In this document: in pieces, positions 5,701-12,964 of the stretch
How the letters are laid out: every line of letters starts with the position of its first letter
Position numbering within the stretch: the stretch's first letter is position 1
Assembly: GCA_038241095.1 (NCBI GenBank)
Contig: JBBRGB010000042.1
Coordinates: 1-17,146 of the forward strand
Direction: 5' to 3'
DNA: 17,146 nt
Source: JBBDMX01 sp038241095
Lineage (GTDB): Bacteria; Planctomycetota; Phycisphaerae; Phycisphaerales; Phycisphaeraceae
The notes under the pieces: model-generated
Told to the model about the DNA's origin: nothing
The model's input: the letters and a program-made list of their open reading frames with translations, nothing else
Databases searched by the model: none
Made by a program: the position numbers and the translations under genes

Positions 5701-7413
5701 ATGAAGATTCCGAACTCTTCACAACCTTCAGTTGCAATCTCGCACGCATTGCGCCCCTCGTTGCGTGTGGCTTGCGTAACCTCTTGTTCCCTGCTGCTTT
5801 GGGCGGCCTGTTTTGGCCTTTACACGCGGCATTACGACGTGCTACCCGCGCGGTACCACCCCGATGAACCCGGCAAGGCCGCGCAGATCATCGAGGACGA
5901 CCGCAACTTCAATCACCCGCTGTTGATGCTGGAAGTGACGCAGTGGGCAGTAGCTTGGAGCGACACCCCGCGGGAGGAAGAGGCGGTGACCCAAGTCGGG
6001 CGGCTGGTCATCGCGGGCATGGCGGCCACGGCCATCGTCGCGTTCGCCCTGATCGGCTTCACGCTGCGCCGCTGGCCGGGGTTCATCGGCGTGGGGATCG
6101 TCGCGGCCCTCTGCCCGCCTTGGATCATGTACGCCCATTACTTCAAGGAAGACCCGGCCTTGGTCATGGGCTTGGCGGTGAGCCTGTTGGGGCTGACTTG
6201 GTTCTGGCGCGGGCGTTGCACCCCGGCCTTGGTGCTGGCGGGCATCGGCTGCGGGCTGGCGGTGTCGGGCAAATATGTGGGCTTGATCGCCCTGCCCTGG
6301 GTGCTGCTCTGGTCGCTGCCACCCTCGCGCAAAGGCATCTGGTGGCATCGGCTGACGCGCTGGCCCATCGTTGTGCTTTGGGCGGTGCTGGTGACGTTGC
6401 TCATCAACTGGCGGGCGCTGGGCGACTTCGATCATTTCTGGCGCGCCATGGGCAACGAGGCCGAGCACGGCGTCACCGCCCACAGCGGCGTCATGGGCTT
6501 TCGTCCCAACTGGTATTGGGCCACGGCCGTGTGGTACGACCTGACGTGGCCTGTCATCACCTTGGCGGGGTGGTACGCGCTGCGGCTGACGTGGCTTTGC
6601 TCGCGGACCGCGAGGCGGTGCGTGGCGCGGCGGGGCTCGCGCGTGCTTGGGCAAGGGATTTCACTTGGCGGCGAGCTTTCGCTGGCGCTGTTTGCCGTGG
6701 CCTACTTCGTGATGATGCTCTATAGCCCCTTGCCGTTTAATCGGTACATCCTGCCGGTGACGATGCTGGTTTACGTTCTGGCCGGGCTGGGGGCGGCTGA
6801 TCTGGCGACGACCGTGGCCGGGCTGCGATGGAGGGGATCACGCCGTGCCACGCCAGCCAGTGACGACCAAGACCCTTCACCACTGTCGCATCAGCGACCG
6901 TGGGTGCAGCGGGTCGCGTTGAGTCTGACGCTCCTGGCGGTGCTGATGGTGCATGTGCCCCTGACGCTGGATTACCTGTCGCAATTCCCCCAAGACAGTC
7001 GGCTGCGGCTGCAGCGTTGGTTGCTGGCCAACCTACCGCCCAACTCGCGCCTCTTGCAGGATTATTACGCCGGGCTGCCTCACTGGTCGTTTCGCAATCC
7101 CAGCCCGGATCGGACGCGGTTGTGGATCGTGCCCACGGGTTTCATGGCCGCGGAATACGGAGATTTCGACAACCTGCGTCGCCGACGGATCAATTACGTA
7201 GTGGTTGCCGATGTGGCCTATGGGCGGTATCTGACCCCTTGGCTTCAGGCCGAGCCGGGCCACGAAGCTTCGTTCATCCAGCGGCGGGCATTTTATGAGC
7301 GACTGTTCCACGAAGGCGAATTGGTCTGGGACAGTCGCAACGATCTGCCGCTCCACCCCAGCCGCACGTGGACGAGTCCGCTGTTGCGAGTTTATCGGGT
7401 GCCGAGGGAATAG
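5701..7413 (+). CDS. Integral membrane glycosyltransferase, ArnT/GT39-like (GT-C fold), second of a tandem pair
   Basis: The 570-residue product is a diverged copy of the upstream gene. It keeps YHPDEPGKAAQ with Asp55-Glu56, NFNHPLLMLE, YAHYFKEDPALVMGLAV, CGLAVSGKYVGL, PLPFNRYILPV, LSQFPQDSRLRLQRWL, DYYAGLP, TGFMAAEYGDFDN and RRAFYERLFHEGELVWDS in the same order. The differences are mainly in the N-terminus and in a charged cytoplasmic stretch (roughly residues 380-400, RWRGSRRATPASDDQD). The basic family role is transfer of a sugar from a polyprenyl-linked donor across the membrane face. The ATG at 5701 has no good ribosome site, as with several neighbours; the first hydrophobic segment begins near residue 22, which supports this start. 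The copies probably arose by tandem duplication and may glycosylate different acceptors. Confidence 0.82.
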   Translation: MKIPNSSQPSVAISHALRPSLRVACVTSCSLLLWAACFGLYTRHYDVLPARYHPDEPGKAAQIIEDDRNFNHPLLMLEVTQWAVAWSDTPREEEAVTQVGRLVIAGMAATAIVAFALIGFTLRRWPGFIGVGIVAALCPPWIMYAHYFKEDPALVMGLAVSLLGLTWFWRGRCTPALVLAGIGCGLAVSGKYVGLIALPWVLLWSLPPSRKGIWWHRLTRWPIVVLWAVLVTLLINWRALGDFDHFWRAMGNEAEHGVTAHSGVMGFRPNWYWATAVWYDLTWPVITLAGWYALRLTWLCSRTARRCVARRGSRVLGQGISLGGELSLALFAVAYFVMMLYSPLPFNRYILPVTMLVYVLAGLGAADLATTVAGLRWRGSRRATPASDDQDPSPLSHQRPWVQRVALSLTLLAVLMVHVPLTLDYLSQFPQDSRLRLQRWLLANLPPNSRLLQDYYAGLPHWSFRNPSPDRTRLWIVPTGFMAAEYGDFDNLRRRRINYVVVADVAYGRYLTPWLQAEPGHEASFIQRRAFYERLFHEGELVWDSRNDLPLHPSRTWTSPLLRVYRVPRE

Positions 7414-7464
7414 GGAGGCCGCTGCCCGCCTCGAACATTCACCTCCGCACTGTTGGCAAACCAT

Positions 7465-7506
7465 CCCACGGAAGAACCCGCTCAGAGCCGCGGTTTCATC
7501 CGTGGC
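7465..7506 (+). repeat. Intergenic hairpin, copy 2 of the composite element
   Basis: CCCACGGA (7465-7472) faces TCCGTGGC (7499-7506) and GAACCCGC (7474-7481) faces GCGGTTTC (7490-7497); the loop is TCAGAGCC. It aligns without gaps to 2353-2394, with 32 of 42 bases the same. Two pairs changed on both sides: A-T 2358/2389 to G-C 7470/7501, and T-A 2366/2381 to C-G 7478/7493. The A-A mismatch (7473/7498) is kept. Two pairs are lost: C-C at 7465/7506 and C-T at 7477/7494. It starts 51 bases after the stop of the second GT-C gene. Confidence 0.8.
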
Positions 7507-7518
7507 CTTGCATCAATT

Positions 7519-7558
7519 TCACCCCCTCACCCTGTCACCTTGTCACCCCTTCACCCCT
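7519..7558 (+). repeat. Five in-register TCACCnnn octamers, copy 2
   Basis: Octamers at 7519, 7527, 7535, 7543 and 7551: TCACCCCC, TCACCCTG, TCACCTTG, TCACCCCT, TCACCCCT, then a C-run with CCCCCACCCCCC. Same phase and orientation as 2407-2454. The tract follows copy 2 of the hairpin and the shared CTTGCA, and ends 62 bases before the rnd start. Confidence 0.88.
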
Positions 7559-7620
7559 CCCCCACCCCCCGCGTGGTAAACTTGCGGCAAACGGGGCGGG
7601 GCACAGCGAGTTTTTGCGTT

Positions 7621-8895
7621 ATGGAAGATCACGGTTCCGATGCCCATCAGCGGTTGCGCAAGAGCGCCATGTATCGCAGCCCGCATCGTCGTCGCAGTCA
7701 CGAGGAAGCCCACGCCGATGCCCACGGGGCCTCGTCGCCGGCGGTGTTCGTCGATCCCCTGGTGCCCACCAATGACCCGCCCCTGGTGACGAAGCAGGAT
7801 GAGTTTGAGGCTTTGGTCGCCTCGCTGCGGGCGGCGGGACAGTTCGGCTATGACAGCGAGTTCATCGGCGAGCAGACCTACTATCCCCGGCTGTGCCTGG
7901 TGCAGGTGGCCACGGCCAACGCGGTGACGCTCATCGACCCCTTGGCGGAGCTGGACCTGACCGCGTTCTGGGAGTTGCTGGCCGATGAGGGGGTGGAGAA
8001 GATCGTTCACGCGGGGTTGCAGGACTTGGAGCCGGTGGTGCGGCACTTGGGCAGGGCGGCCAGCAATGTGTTTGACACCCAGATCGCCGCGGGATTCGCG
8101 GGCCTTGACGAGGCGCGATACCCGGCCTCGCTGGGCAAACTCGTCGAGACACTCATCGGCGCGGACATGGGCAAGGGTCTGAAGTTTTCCCAGTGGGATC
8201 ACCGTCCGCTTTCACAGGTGCAGGAGTGGTACGCGGCCACAGATGTGCGCTACCTGCCCCTGCTGCGGCAACGTCTGGGGCAACGCCTGAATGAGAACGG
8301 CAACGCGAGTTGGGCCTCCCAAGAGTGCCAAGCCCTGACACAAGGCACATTGGACGAACGCTCCGACACCGCGCGACGACTCAAGGCCCAAGGGCTGCGC
8401 CAGCTTCGCCCACGCCAACGGGCGGCAGTGCAGGCGCTGGTCGTCTGGCGCGAGCAAACCGCGCGGGCGCAGGACCTGCCAGCCAGGGCCTTGCTGGCCG
8501 ATGACATCCTGGTGGAACTGGCGCGGGCCAAGGTGCAAGACGACCAGGCCCTGGGCCAGATCCGCGGCCTACCACGCCCGGTGCGCCAAGCATTCGGCCC
8601 GGCCATCCTCGCCGTGATCGCCGCCGCCTTGGACGGCCCGATGATTCTCGAAGAACCGCTCCCCTACCACGACCGCGACCGCCACCGAGACGCCATCAAC
8701 CGCGTCTGGGACGCCATCGAACAGACCTGCACCCAGCGAAAAATCAGCCCCGGCGTGGTGACGAGCAAGAAGGAACTGGTGCCCGTGGTCTGCTGCTTTG
8801 AGGAAAACCACCCCCCGCCCGAAACCCGCCTCAACCAAGGTTGGCGCAAGGAACTGCTAGCAACCGTCATCGACCCGCTACTGCAACGAACGTAA
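7621..8895 (+). CDS. rnd: Ribonuclease D (DEDDy 3'-5' exonuclease with HRDC domain)
   Basis: The 424-residue product has the DEDDy exonuclease motifs in order: Asp78 and Glu80 in FGYDSEFIGE, Asp135 in HAGLQDLEPV, and Tyr204-x3-Asp208 in WYAATDVRYLPLL. An HRDC-type nucleic-acid-binding domain follows from about residue 258 (LRQLRPRQRAAVQAL through LLADDILVELAR). RNase D trims the 3' ends of tRNA precursors and other small RNAs in the cytoplasm. The open frame extends back to 7453, but that part only translates the octamer tract and the hairpin that recur outside genes, so I start at ATG 7621. The first 50 or so residues are His- and Arg-rich and do not belong to the nuclease fold; ATG 7669 is a possible alternative. 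No Shine-Dalgarno site is visible. Confidence 0.92.
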   Translation: MEDHGSDAHQRLRKSAMYRSPHRRRSHEEAHADAHGASSPAVFVDPLVPTNDPPLVTKQDEFEALVASLRAAGQFGYDSEFIGEQTYYPRLCLVQVATANAVTLIDPLAELDLTAFWELLADEGVEKIVHAGLQDLEPVVRHLGRAASNVFDTQIAAGFAGLDEARYPASLGKLVETLIGADMGKGLKFSQWDHRPLSQVQEWYAATDVRYLPLLRQRLGQRLNENGNASWASQECQALTQGTLDERSDTARRLKAQGLRQLRPRQRAAVQALVVWREQTARAQDLPARALLADDILVELARAKVQDDQALGQIRGLPRPVRQAFGPAILAVIAAALDGPMILEEPLPYHDRDRHRDAINRVWDAIEQTCTQRKISPGVVTSKKELVPVVCCFEENHPPPETRLNQGWRKELLATVIDPLLQRT

Positions 8896-8960
8896 TGGCG
8901 GTGTGTGGGATAACAATAATCAAGGCGACAAAGCAAACTGACGCCCGCCGCTAAAAAAAA

Positions 8961-9000
8961 TCACCCCCTCACCCCCTCACCTTGTCACCCTGTCACCCCT
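8961..9000 (+). repeat. Five in-register TCACCnnn octamers, copy 3
   Basis: Octamers at 8961, 8969, 8977, 8985 and 8993: TCACCCCC, TCACCCCC, TCACCTTG, TCACCCTG, TCACCCCT, preceded by eight A bases (8953-8960). No copy of the 42-nt hairpin precedes it. It lies between rnd and the next glycosyltransferase gene, ending 15 bases before that start. Confidence 0.9.
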
Positions 9001-9015
9001 TCCCCCGGAACCCCC

Positions 9016-10191
9016 ATGCGAATCGTCATCCTGGGCTACCTCATCCGCGGCCCGCTGGGCGGCATGGCCTGGCATCACCTGCAATACGTCATGGGCCTCC
9101 AACGCATGGGCCACGAGGTCGCGTTCATCGAGGACAGCACCGATGAGCCGTGCTGCTACGACCCGACCCGCTGGGTGACCGATGCCGATTGCGCCTACGG
9201 TCTGCGCTTCGCCGGGGATGTTTTCACCCGTTTGGGGCTGGCGACGCGCTGGGCCTATTGGGACGCCCACACCACGCAATGGCGTGGCCCGCTGGCGACG
9301 AGCGCCCGATCCTTCTGTGAATCCGCCGATGTGGTGCTCAATGTTTCAGCCGTCAACCCACTGCGGGATTGGCTGCGCGAAGTCCCCCGACGGGTGCTCA
9401 TCGACACCGACCCGGCCTTCACGCAGATTCGCCACCTGACCGATCCCGCCGCCATGACCGCCGCCCGACTGCACAACGCTTTTTTCACCTTCGGCGAAAA
9501 CTTCGGCCGGCCGGGGTGCACGATCCCCGATGACGGTCTGCCTTGGCAACCCACGCGACAGCCCGTAGTGCTGGACGCCTGGCCCGTGACGCCGCCACCC
9601 GCCCCTCCCGCCGACAGCCCACTCACCACGGTCATGCAGTGGAGCAGCTACCCGCCCCGCCAGTACGCCGGCCAACGCTTCGGGCAAAAGTCCGAATCCT
9701 TTGAACCCTACCTCGACCTGCCGAAAACCCCCGCGGGCAAAAAAGAACGCTTCGTGCTGGCGATCGGCGGCGGTGCCCCGGCCGACCGGCTGCGGCAGCA
9801 CGGCTGGGAAATCGCCGACGTGGGCCACGTCACCCGCGACCCCTGGGCCTATCAAGAGTTCATCCAGCAAAGCAAAGCCGAGTGGGGCGTGGCCAAACAT
9901 GGCTACGTCACCGCCCGCACGGGCTGGTTCAGCGAACGCACCCTGGCCTATCTGGCCTCGGGTCGCCCCGCCATCGTGCATGACACGGGTTGGACGGATT
10001 TCCTGCCCCCCTGCCCCGGCGTTCTGCCCTTCACCAGCCCGCAAGAAGCCGCCCACGCCATCGCCGTCTTGCGCGACGATTACGAGCAGAGATGTGTCGT
10101 CGCCCGCGCCTGGGTCCAAGAAAACTTCGCCCCCGAACATGTGTTGCTTCCCTTGATCGGAATGGAAGGCCCCCGCACGCATGGGGGTTGA
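9016..10191 (+). CDS. Glycosyltransferase, GT-B fold, GT4-like
   Basis: The 391-residue soluble product opens with MRIVILGYLIRGPLGGMAWHH, the glycine-rich first strand and loop of a GT-B N-terminal domain, then GLQRMGHEVAFIED. The C-terminal domain carries GWFSERTLAYLASGRPAIVHDTGW with Glu307, at the place where retaining GT-B enzymes hold the nucleotide-sugar, then PFTSPQEAAHAI and a closing helix. The middle (about 195-240) has a Pro-rich link. It has no signal peptide, so it acts in the cytoplasm, using an unidentified sugar nucleotide. The start has GGA (9007-9009) nearby. It is separated from rnd by octamer copy 3 and converges on the minus-strand pair with a gap of 17 bases. Donor and acceptor cannot be told from sequence; a link to the GT-C pair is possible but unproven. 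Confidence 0.78.
   Translation: MRIVILGYLIRGPLGGMAWHHLQYVMGLQRMGHEVAFIEDSTDEPCCYDPTRWVTDADCAYGLRFAGDVFTRLGLATRWAYWDAHTTQWRGPLATSARSFCESADVVLNVSAVNPLRDWLREVPRRVLIDTDPAFTQIRHLTDPAAMTAARLHNAFFTFGENFGRPGCTIPDDGLPWQPTRQPVVLDAWPVTPPPAPPADSPLTTVMQWSSYPPRQYAGQRFGQKSESFEPYLDLPKTPAGKKERFVLAIGGGAPADRLRQHGWEIADVGHVTRDPWAYQEFIQQSKAEWGVAKHGYVTARTGWFSERTLAYLASGRPAIVHDTGWTDFLPPCPGVLPFTSPQEAAHAIAVLRDDYEQRCVVARAWVQENFAPEHVLLPLIGMEGPRTHGG
10170..10187. terminator. Possible shared hairpin between convergent genes
   Basis: CCCCC (10170-10174) pairs with GGGGG (10183-10187) around an 8-base loop, at the very end of the glycosyltransferase gene and 21 bases beyond the antitoxin stop on the other strand. Neither side has a real T-run, so it is at most a weak bidirectional terminator. 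Confidence 0.25.
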
Positions 10192-10208
10192 AAGATGTGC
10201 ATACTTCC

Positions 10209-10436
10209 CTATGCCGCGGCGTAAGCGCGGACTTCAAGTTGCACACCAGCGCGGATGGCATCATTGGCCTGAGTCAGTAAACGCGCGGTGGTGGCCTCGT
10301 CCACATACTGCTCACCGCAAGTCTGGCACACCTCCGCGGGGACTTGACGAAACACCAACGTGGCGTTTTGTCGCTCCAAAGTAACCGTCACCTCGGCGGC
10401 GGCGGTTTCACCGTGTTTGCATATGGGGCATTGCAT
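10209..10436 (-). CDS. YgiT-type zinc-finger protein, putative antitoxin
   Basis: Seventy-five residues starting at ATG 10436: CPIC at 3-6 and CQTC at 37-40 form the two knuckles of a YgiT/MqsA-type zinc finger, with VTVTLERQNATLVFRQVPAEV between them and a C-terminal YVDEATTARLL...VQLEVR stretch. The family typically opens with M-x-CPxCK, so this ATG fits better than the GTG at 10448, which would overlap the upstream stop as GTGA. GAAGG (10448-10452, minus sense) lies eleven bases before the ATG. Such small proteins are usually antitoxins of type II systems. Full MqsA has an added C-terminal HTH DNA-binding domain that is missing here, so self-repression, if any, must work another way. Pairs with the gene directly upstream. 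Confidence 0.8.
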   Translation of the reverse strand: MQCPICKHGETAAAEVTVTLERQNATLVFRQVPAEVCQTCGEQYVDEATTARLLTQANDAIRAGVQLEVRAYAAA

Positions 10437-10444
10437 CGCGCTTT

Positions 10445-10726
10445 TCACCTTCGGTGTGTGTAGGACGCATCCCAGCGTAACGGGTCCGGCTCGTAAACCG
10501 TGACAACCACCGTTACTCGGTTCTCTGGATCATAGCTGACGACAATGTGAATGGGCTGACCATCACACCAGCCCAACATGAGACGGGCAGGGTGGGGCAA
10601 ATCGTGCGGATAGTGTTCAACCACCCGCCCGTTCTCCAGCACATCCCGAACATCCGTGGCGCTGATGTCTCGTTCAAACATCCGATGCAGCGCATGAATG
10701 CGAAAAATCACAGCGTCGTGGAACAC
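10445..10726 (-). CDS. DUF4258-family protein, putative RelE/MqsR-like toxin
   Basis: The 93-residue product has the DUF4258 pattern: HALHRMFERDISATDVRDVLENGRVVEHYP (about 11-41; helix with His and Arg, then the 'is..dv..vl..g..ie.Yp' line), LMLGWCDGQPIHIVVSYDP and VTVVVTVYEPDPLRW at the end. Proteins of this group are found upstream of YgiT-type zinc fingers and are taken to be RNase toxins of the RelE/MqsR superfamily; toxicity of this one is inference. The start is GTG 10726, as no in-frame ATG precedes the first helix. Toxin first, antitoxin second is the order of mqsRA. Stop and the next gene's possible GTG overlap by four bases, so translation is probably coupled. It lies 51 bases after the receiver-domain gene. 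Confidence 0.75.
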   Translation of the reverse strand: MFHDAVIFRIHALHRMFERDISATDVRDVLENGRVVEHYPHDLPHPARLMLGWCDGQPIHIVVSYDPENRVTVVVTVYEPDPLRWDASYTHRR

Positions 10727-10777
10727 TTGGGCATTTTATCCGATCAAAGCGCGATTCGCACGGATTTGACCCCTCCT

Positions 10778-11314
10778 TCACTGCCCCTTGGGCCCGCGAC
10801 TCTCCAAATCCTCGATGTAGGCCATCGTCCGGTCCAACTCGCGCTTCAGGTGCCGCACCCGCAAGAGGCTCTTGACCCGCGTGATCAACTCCAATTTGTT
10901 GACCGGCTTGGTCAGGAAGTCATCGGTGCCGCTCTCCACGCCGCGCTCGATGTCCCCCAATTCGTTTAAGGCCGTGACCATCATGATCGGAATCGACCGC
11001 GTGGCGGCATCTTCCTTGAGCTTCTTGCAGACCTCAAACCCGCTCATCCGCGGCATCATGATGTCCAGCAGCACCAAGTCGGGCATGGCCTGTTTGCCAC
11101 CACCGGCCAAGGCGTCGGTGATGATTTTCATGGCCGCGACGCCATCGGTGGCCGTCAACAGTTTGCAGGGCAGACTTTCAAGATACGCCTGGAGCAGTTC
11201 GATGTTCTGGGCATTGTCATCGACAATCAGAATCGTCGAATTGGCCAAGTCACGCTCTTCGTTGGCGGCTTGGGCGGCAAGGTCCTGATCGGGCGAAACG
11301 GAAGCTTGGTTCAT
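10778..11314 (-). CDS. Stand-alone response regulator receiver (CheY/PleD-type)
   Basis: From ATG 11314 the product is 178 residues. A receiver domain runs from about 27 to 150: acidic pair Asp32-Asp33 in ILIVDDNAQNIELL, phospho-acceptor Asp84 in PDLVLLDIMMPRMSGFEVCKKLK, switch Thr114 in MMVTA and Lys136 in DDFLTKPVN. A short charged C-terminal helix (VRHLKRELDRTMAYIEDLES) follows, probably a coiled coil; no output domain exists. Such proteins pass phosphate on or bind a target when phosphorylated by a histidine kinase, which is not nearby. The loop after DGVAAMKIITDA has extra residues (GGGKQAM). The start is fixed by GAGGA (11327-11323) eight bases upstream; the open frame continues to 11413 but that part has no family likeness. 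Transcription runs toward the toxin-antitoxin pair. Confidence 0.88.
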   Translation of the reverse strand: MNQASVSPDQDLAAQAANEERDLANSTILIVDDNAQNIELLQAYLESLPCKLLTATDGVAAMKIITDALAGGGKQAMPDLVLLDIMMPRMSGFEVCKKLKEDAATRSIPIMMVTALNELGDIERGVESGTDDFLTKPVNKLELITRVKSLLRVRHLKRELDRTMAYIEDLESRGPKGQ

Positions 11315-11322
11315 GGGGATGA

Positions 11323-11327
11323 TCCTC
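11323..11327 (-). promoter_or_regulatory. Ribosome binding site of the receiver gene
   Basis: GAGGA on the minus strand, eight bases before ATG 11314. It decides between this start and the longer open frame. A small stem CGCCT-CATA-AGGCG (11343-11356) lies just upstream in the 201-base divergent spacer to the MFS gene; otherwise I see no clear promoter in that spacer. Confidence 0.6.
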
Positions 11328-11515
11328 GGAGGGGTCTCAAAGCGCCTCATAAGGCGACGAACGCTGATGGTACACCAGCCAGCGCGATTCGTCGAGACGA
11401 TGACCCGCTTCAACGCCCCCTCCGGACCTCGCCCCGCCGCTGAACCGGCGACGATTTCGTCATATCATCTCCAGTAATCCCCACGACATCGGGGGCGATA
11501 AGTTGTTCAAACGCT

Positions 11516-12880
11516 ATGATTGACGATGAAAACGGCGACCCGCAGGAGCCGTCCAACGAATCACGCTGGCCCTCACCGTTAAGTAACCTGGGTCGCATCA
11601 TCGGCTCCACCGGGCCGGTGGCCCTGCCCCTGCGCGGCTTGGCGCACGCCTTCACCGCCCTTTCCTACCCCCATTACCGTCTGGTCTGGGGCGGGGCCTT
11701 GATGTCCAACATCGGCTCGTGGATGCAGAACATCGCCCGCGACTGGCTGGTCTATGAGTTAAGCGGTCGGCAGGAGTTCTGGCTGGGGCTTAACGGCTTT
11801 GCCGAGGGCGTGGTGCTCATTGTTACTCTCCCAATCGGGGGCGTGCTGGCGGATCGCTTTGACCGCAAGACGCTGCTGATCATCGCCAACTTCTACCAGG
11901 CCATCCTCGCCGGGTTGCTGGCGTTTCTCGCCGCCAGCGGGCATCTCCAAGCCTGGCACATCGTCGCCCTGACCGGTGCCAACGGCCTGGGCGATGCCCT
12001 GCGGATTCCCGCGGCCCAGTCCATGATGCCCATGCTCGTCGATCGCAAAGACCTGCCCAACGCCGTGGCCCTTGGCTCGCTGCAATTCAACATCTCCCGC
12101 GTCATCGGCCCGATGCTCGGCGGCATCACCCTCAAAATGCTGGGGCCTGCTTGGAGCTTCGGCATCAACTCGGCGAGCTTCTTCGCCAGCATCGGGGCCT
12201 TGATGCTCATCCCCGCCCTGCCTCGCCGCAAGCCCGCAAGCCACAGCGCGCTGGGCAGTCTGCGCCAGGCGGCCGGGTACGTGAAGCGACGGCCCGACCT
12301 GAGCATGATGCTCCTGATGGTCGTCACCGGCGGGCTGTTGGCTGCACCGATGATGAAGCTCTTGCCAGCCTTCGCCCGACAGGCCTTGAACGGGGGCGAG
12401 GGAACCTTCGCCGCCATGCTCAGTTGGTTCGGCGGCGGAGCCATGATCGGGGCGGTGCTCATGGCCGCCCGCAGCGGTCGCGGGCCGACGCCTTGGCGGG
12501 CCTTGCCCATGCTCGTGGGACTCGGAGCGGTGCAAATCATGCTGGGCTTCGCCACCAGCACCGTGGTGGCTTTCCCCTTGGCGTCGGTGATGGGCCTGAT
12601 GTTCGTGGGGTTGATGGTGCGGCTCAACACCGCCCTCTTGCACAGTTCCCACGATGAACTGCGGGGCCGGGTCGCCAGTTTTCAAATGCTGGCTTTTCGC
12701 GGTGGCGTGCCCGCCGGGGCGTTCCTGGCCGGGGCACTGGCGCAGGCCACCAGCATTCGTTGGGCCTTTTGGACCTTCGGCTCCGGTTTGATTGTCGCGG
12801 CCCTGATTGTCATCATGCTGGCCCGCGACATCCCTTGGAACCCACCCTTGGATGAAGGTGGTCACGGGCATTCATCGTGA
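11516..12880 (+). CDS. Major facilitator superfamily transporter (MFS_3/EntS-like exporter)
   Basis: The 454-residue product has the ordered features of the MFS_3 group (enterobactin exporter EntS and relatives): FTALSYPHYRLVWGGALMSNIGSWMQNIARDWLVYELSG, where the first helix carries the Asn-x-Gly-x-Trp line, then the loop 2-3 motif GGVLADRFDRKTLLI (Asp113 near its centre), GDALRIPAAQSMMPMLV, NAVALGSLQFNISRVIGPMLGG and LRGRVASFQMLAFRGGVPAGAFLAG. About twelve hydrophobic helices are spread through it. It would export a small molecule by proton antiport in the inner membrane; the substrate is unknown. The first 45 residues are polar and precede the family's usual beginning; ATG 11516 has no Shine-Dalgarno site, so an internal start is possible. 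Divergent to the receiver gene, and 84 bases ahead of a glycosidase gene. Confidence 0.85.
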   Translation: MIDDENGDPQEPSNESRWPSPLSNLGRIIGSTGPVALPLRGLAHAFTALSYPHYRLVWGGALMSNIGSWMQNIARDWLVYELSGRQEFWLGLNGFAEGVVLIVTLPIGGVLADRFDRKTLLIIANFYQAILAGLLAFLAASGHLQAWHIVALTGANGLGDALRIPAAQSMMPMLVDRKDLPNAVALGSLQFNISRVIGPMLGGITLKMLGPAWSFGINSASFFASIGALMLIPALPRRKPASHSALGSLRQAAGYVKRRPDLSMMLLMVVTGGLLAAPMMKLLPAFARQALNGGEGTFAAMLSWFGGGAMIGAVLMAARSGRGPTPWRALPMLVGLGAVQIMLGFATSTVVAFPLASVMGLMFVGLMVRLNTALLHSSHDELRGRVASFQMLAFRGGVPAGAFLAGALAQATSIRWAFWTFGSGLIVAALIVIMLARDIPWNPPLDEGGHGHSS

Positions 12881-12964
12881 TGCAAACCATGCCCTCCTGT
12901 TTTGTTTAGCCACGCAGCGAAGTGGACTGTCTTATCCAACCTCTTTTACAAATGAGATCCCCTT

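Noticed and set aside
7453..7620. N-terminal extension of ribonuclease D
   Set aside because: The open frame here only translates the hairpin and octamer element that also occur outside genes; the nuclease motifs begin well after ATG 7621.
8896..8960. Third copy of the 42-nt hairpin before octamer copy 3
   Set aside because: GGCGG and CCGCC strings can pair over about 50 bases, but the arms do not align with the other two copies.
11315..11413. N-terminal extension of the receiver protein
   Set aside because: GAGGA lies just before ATG 11314 and the extra residues are unlike any receiver domain.
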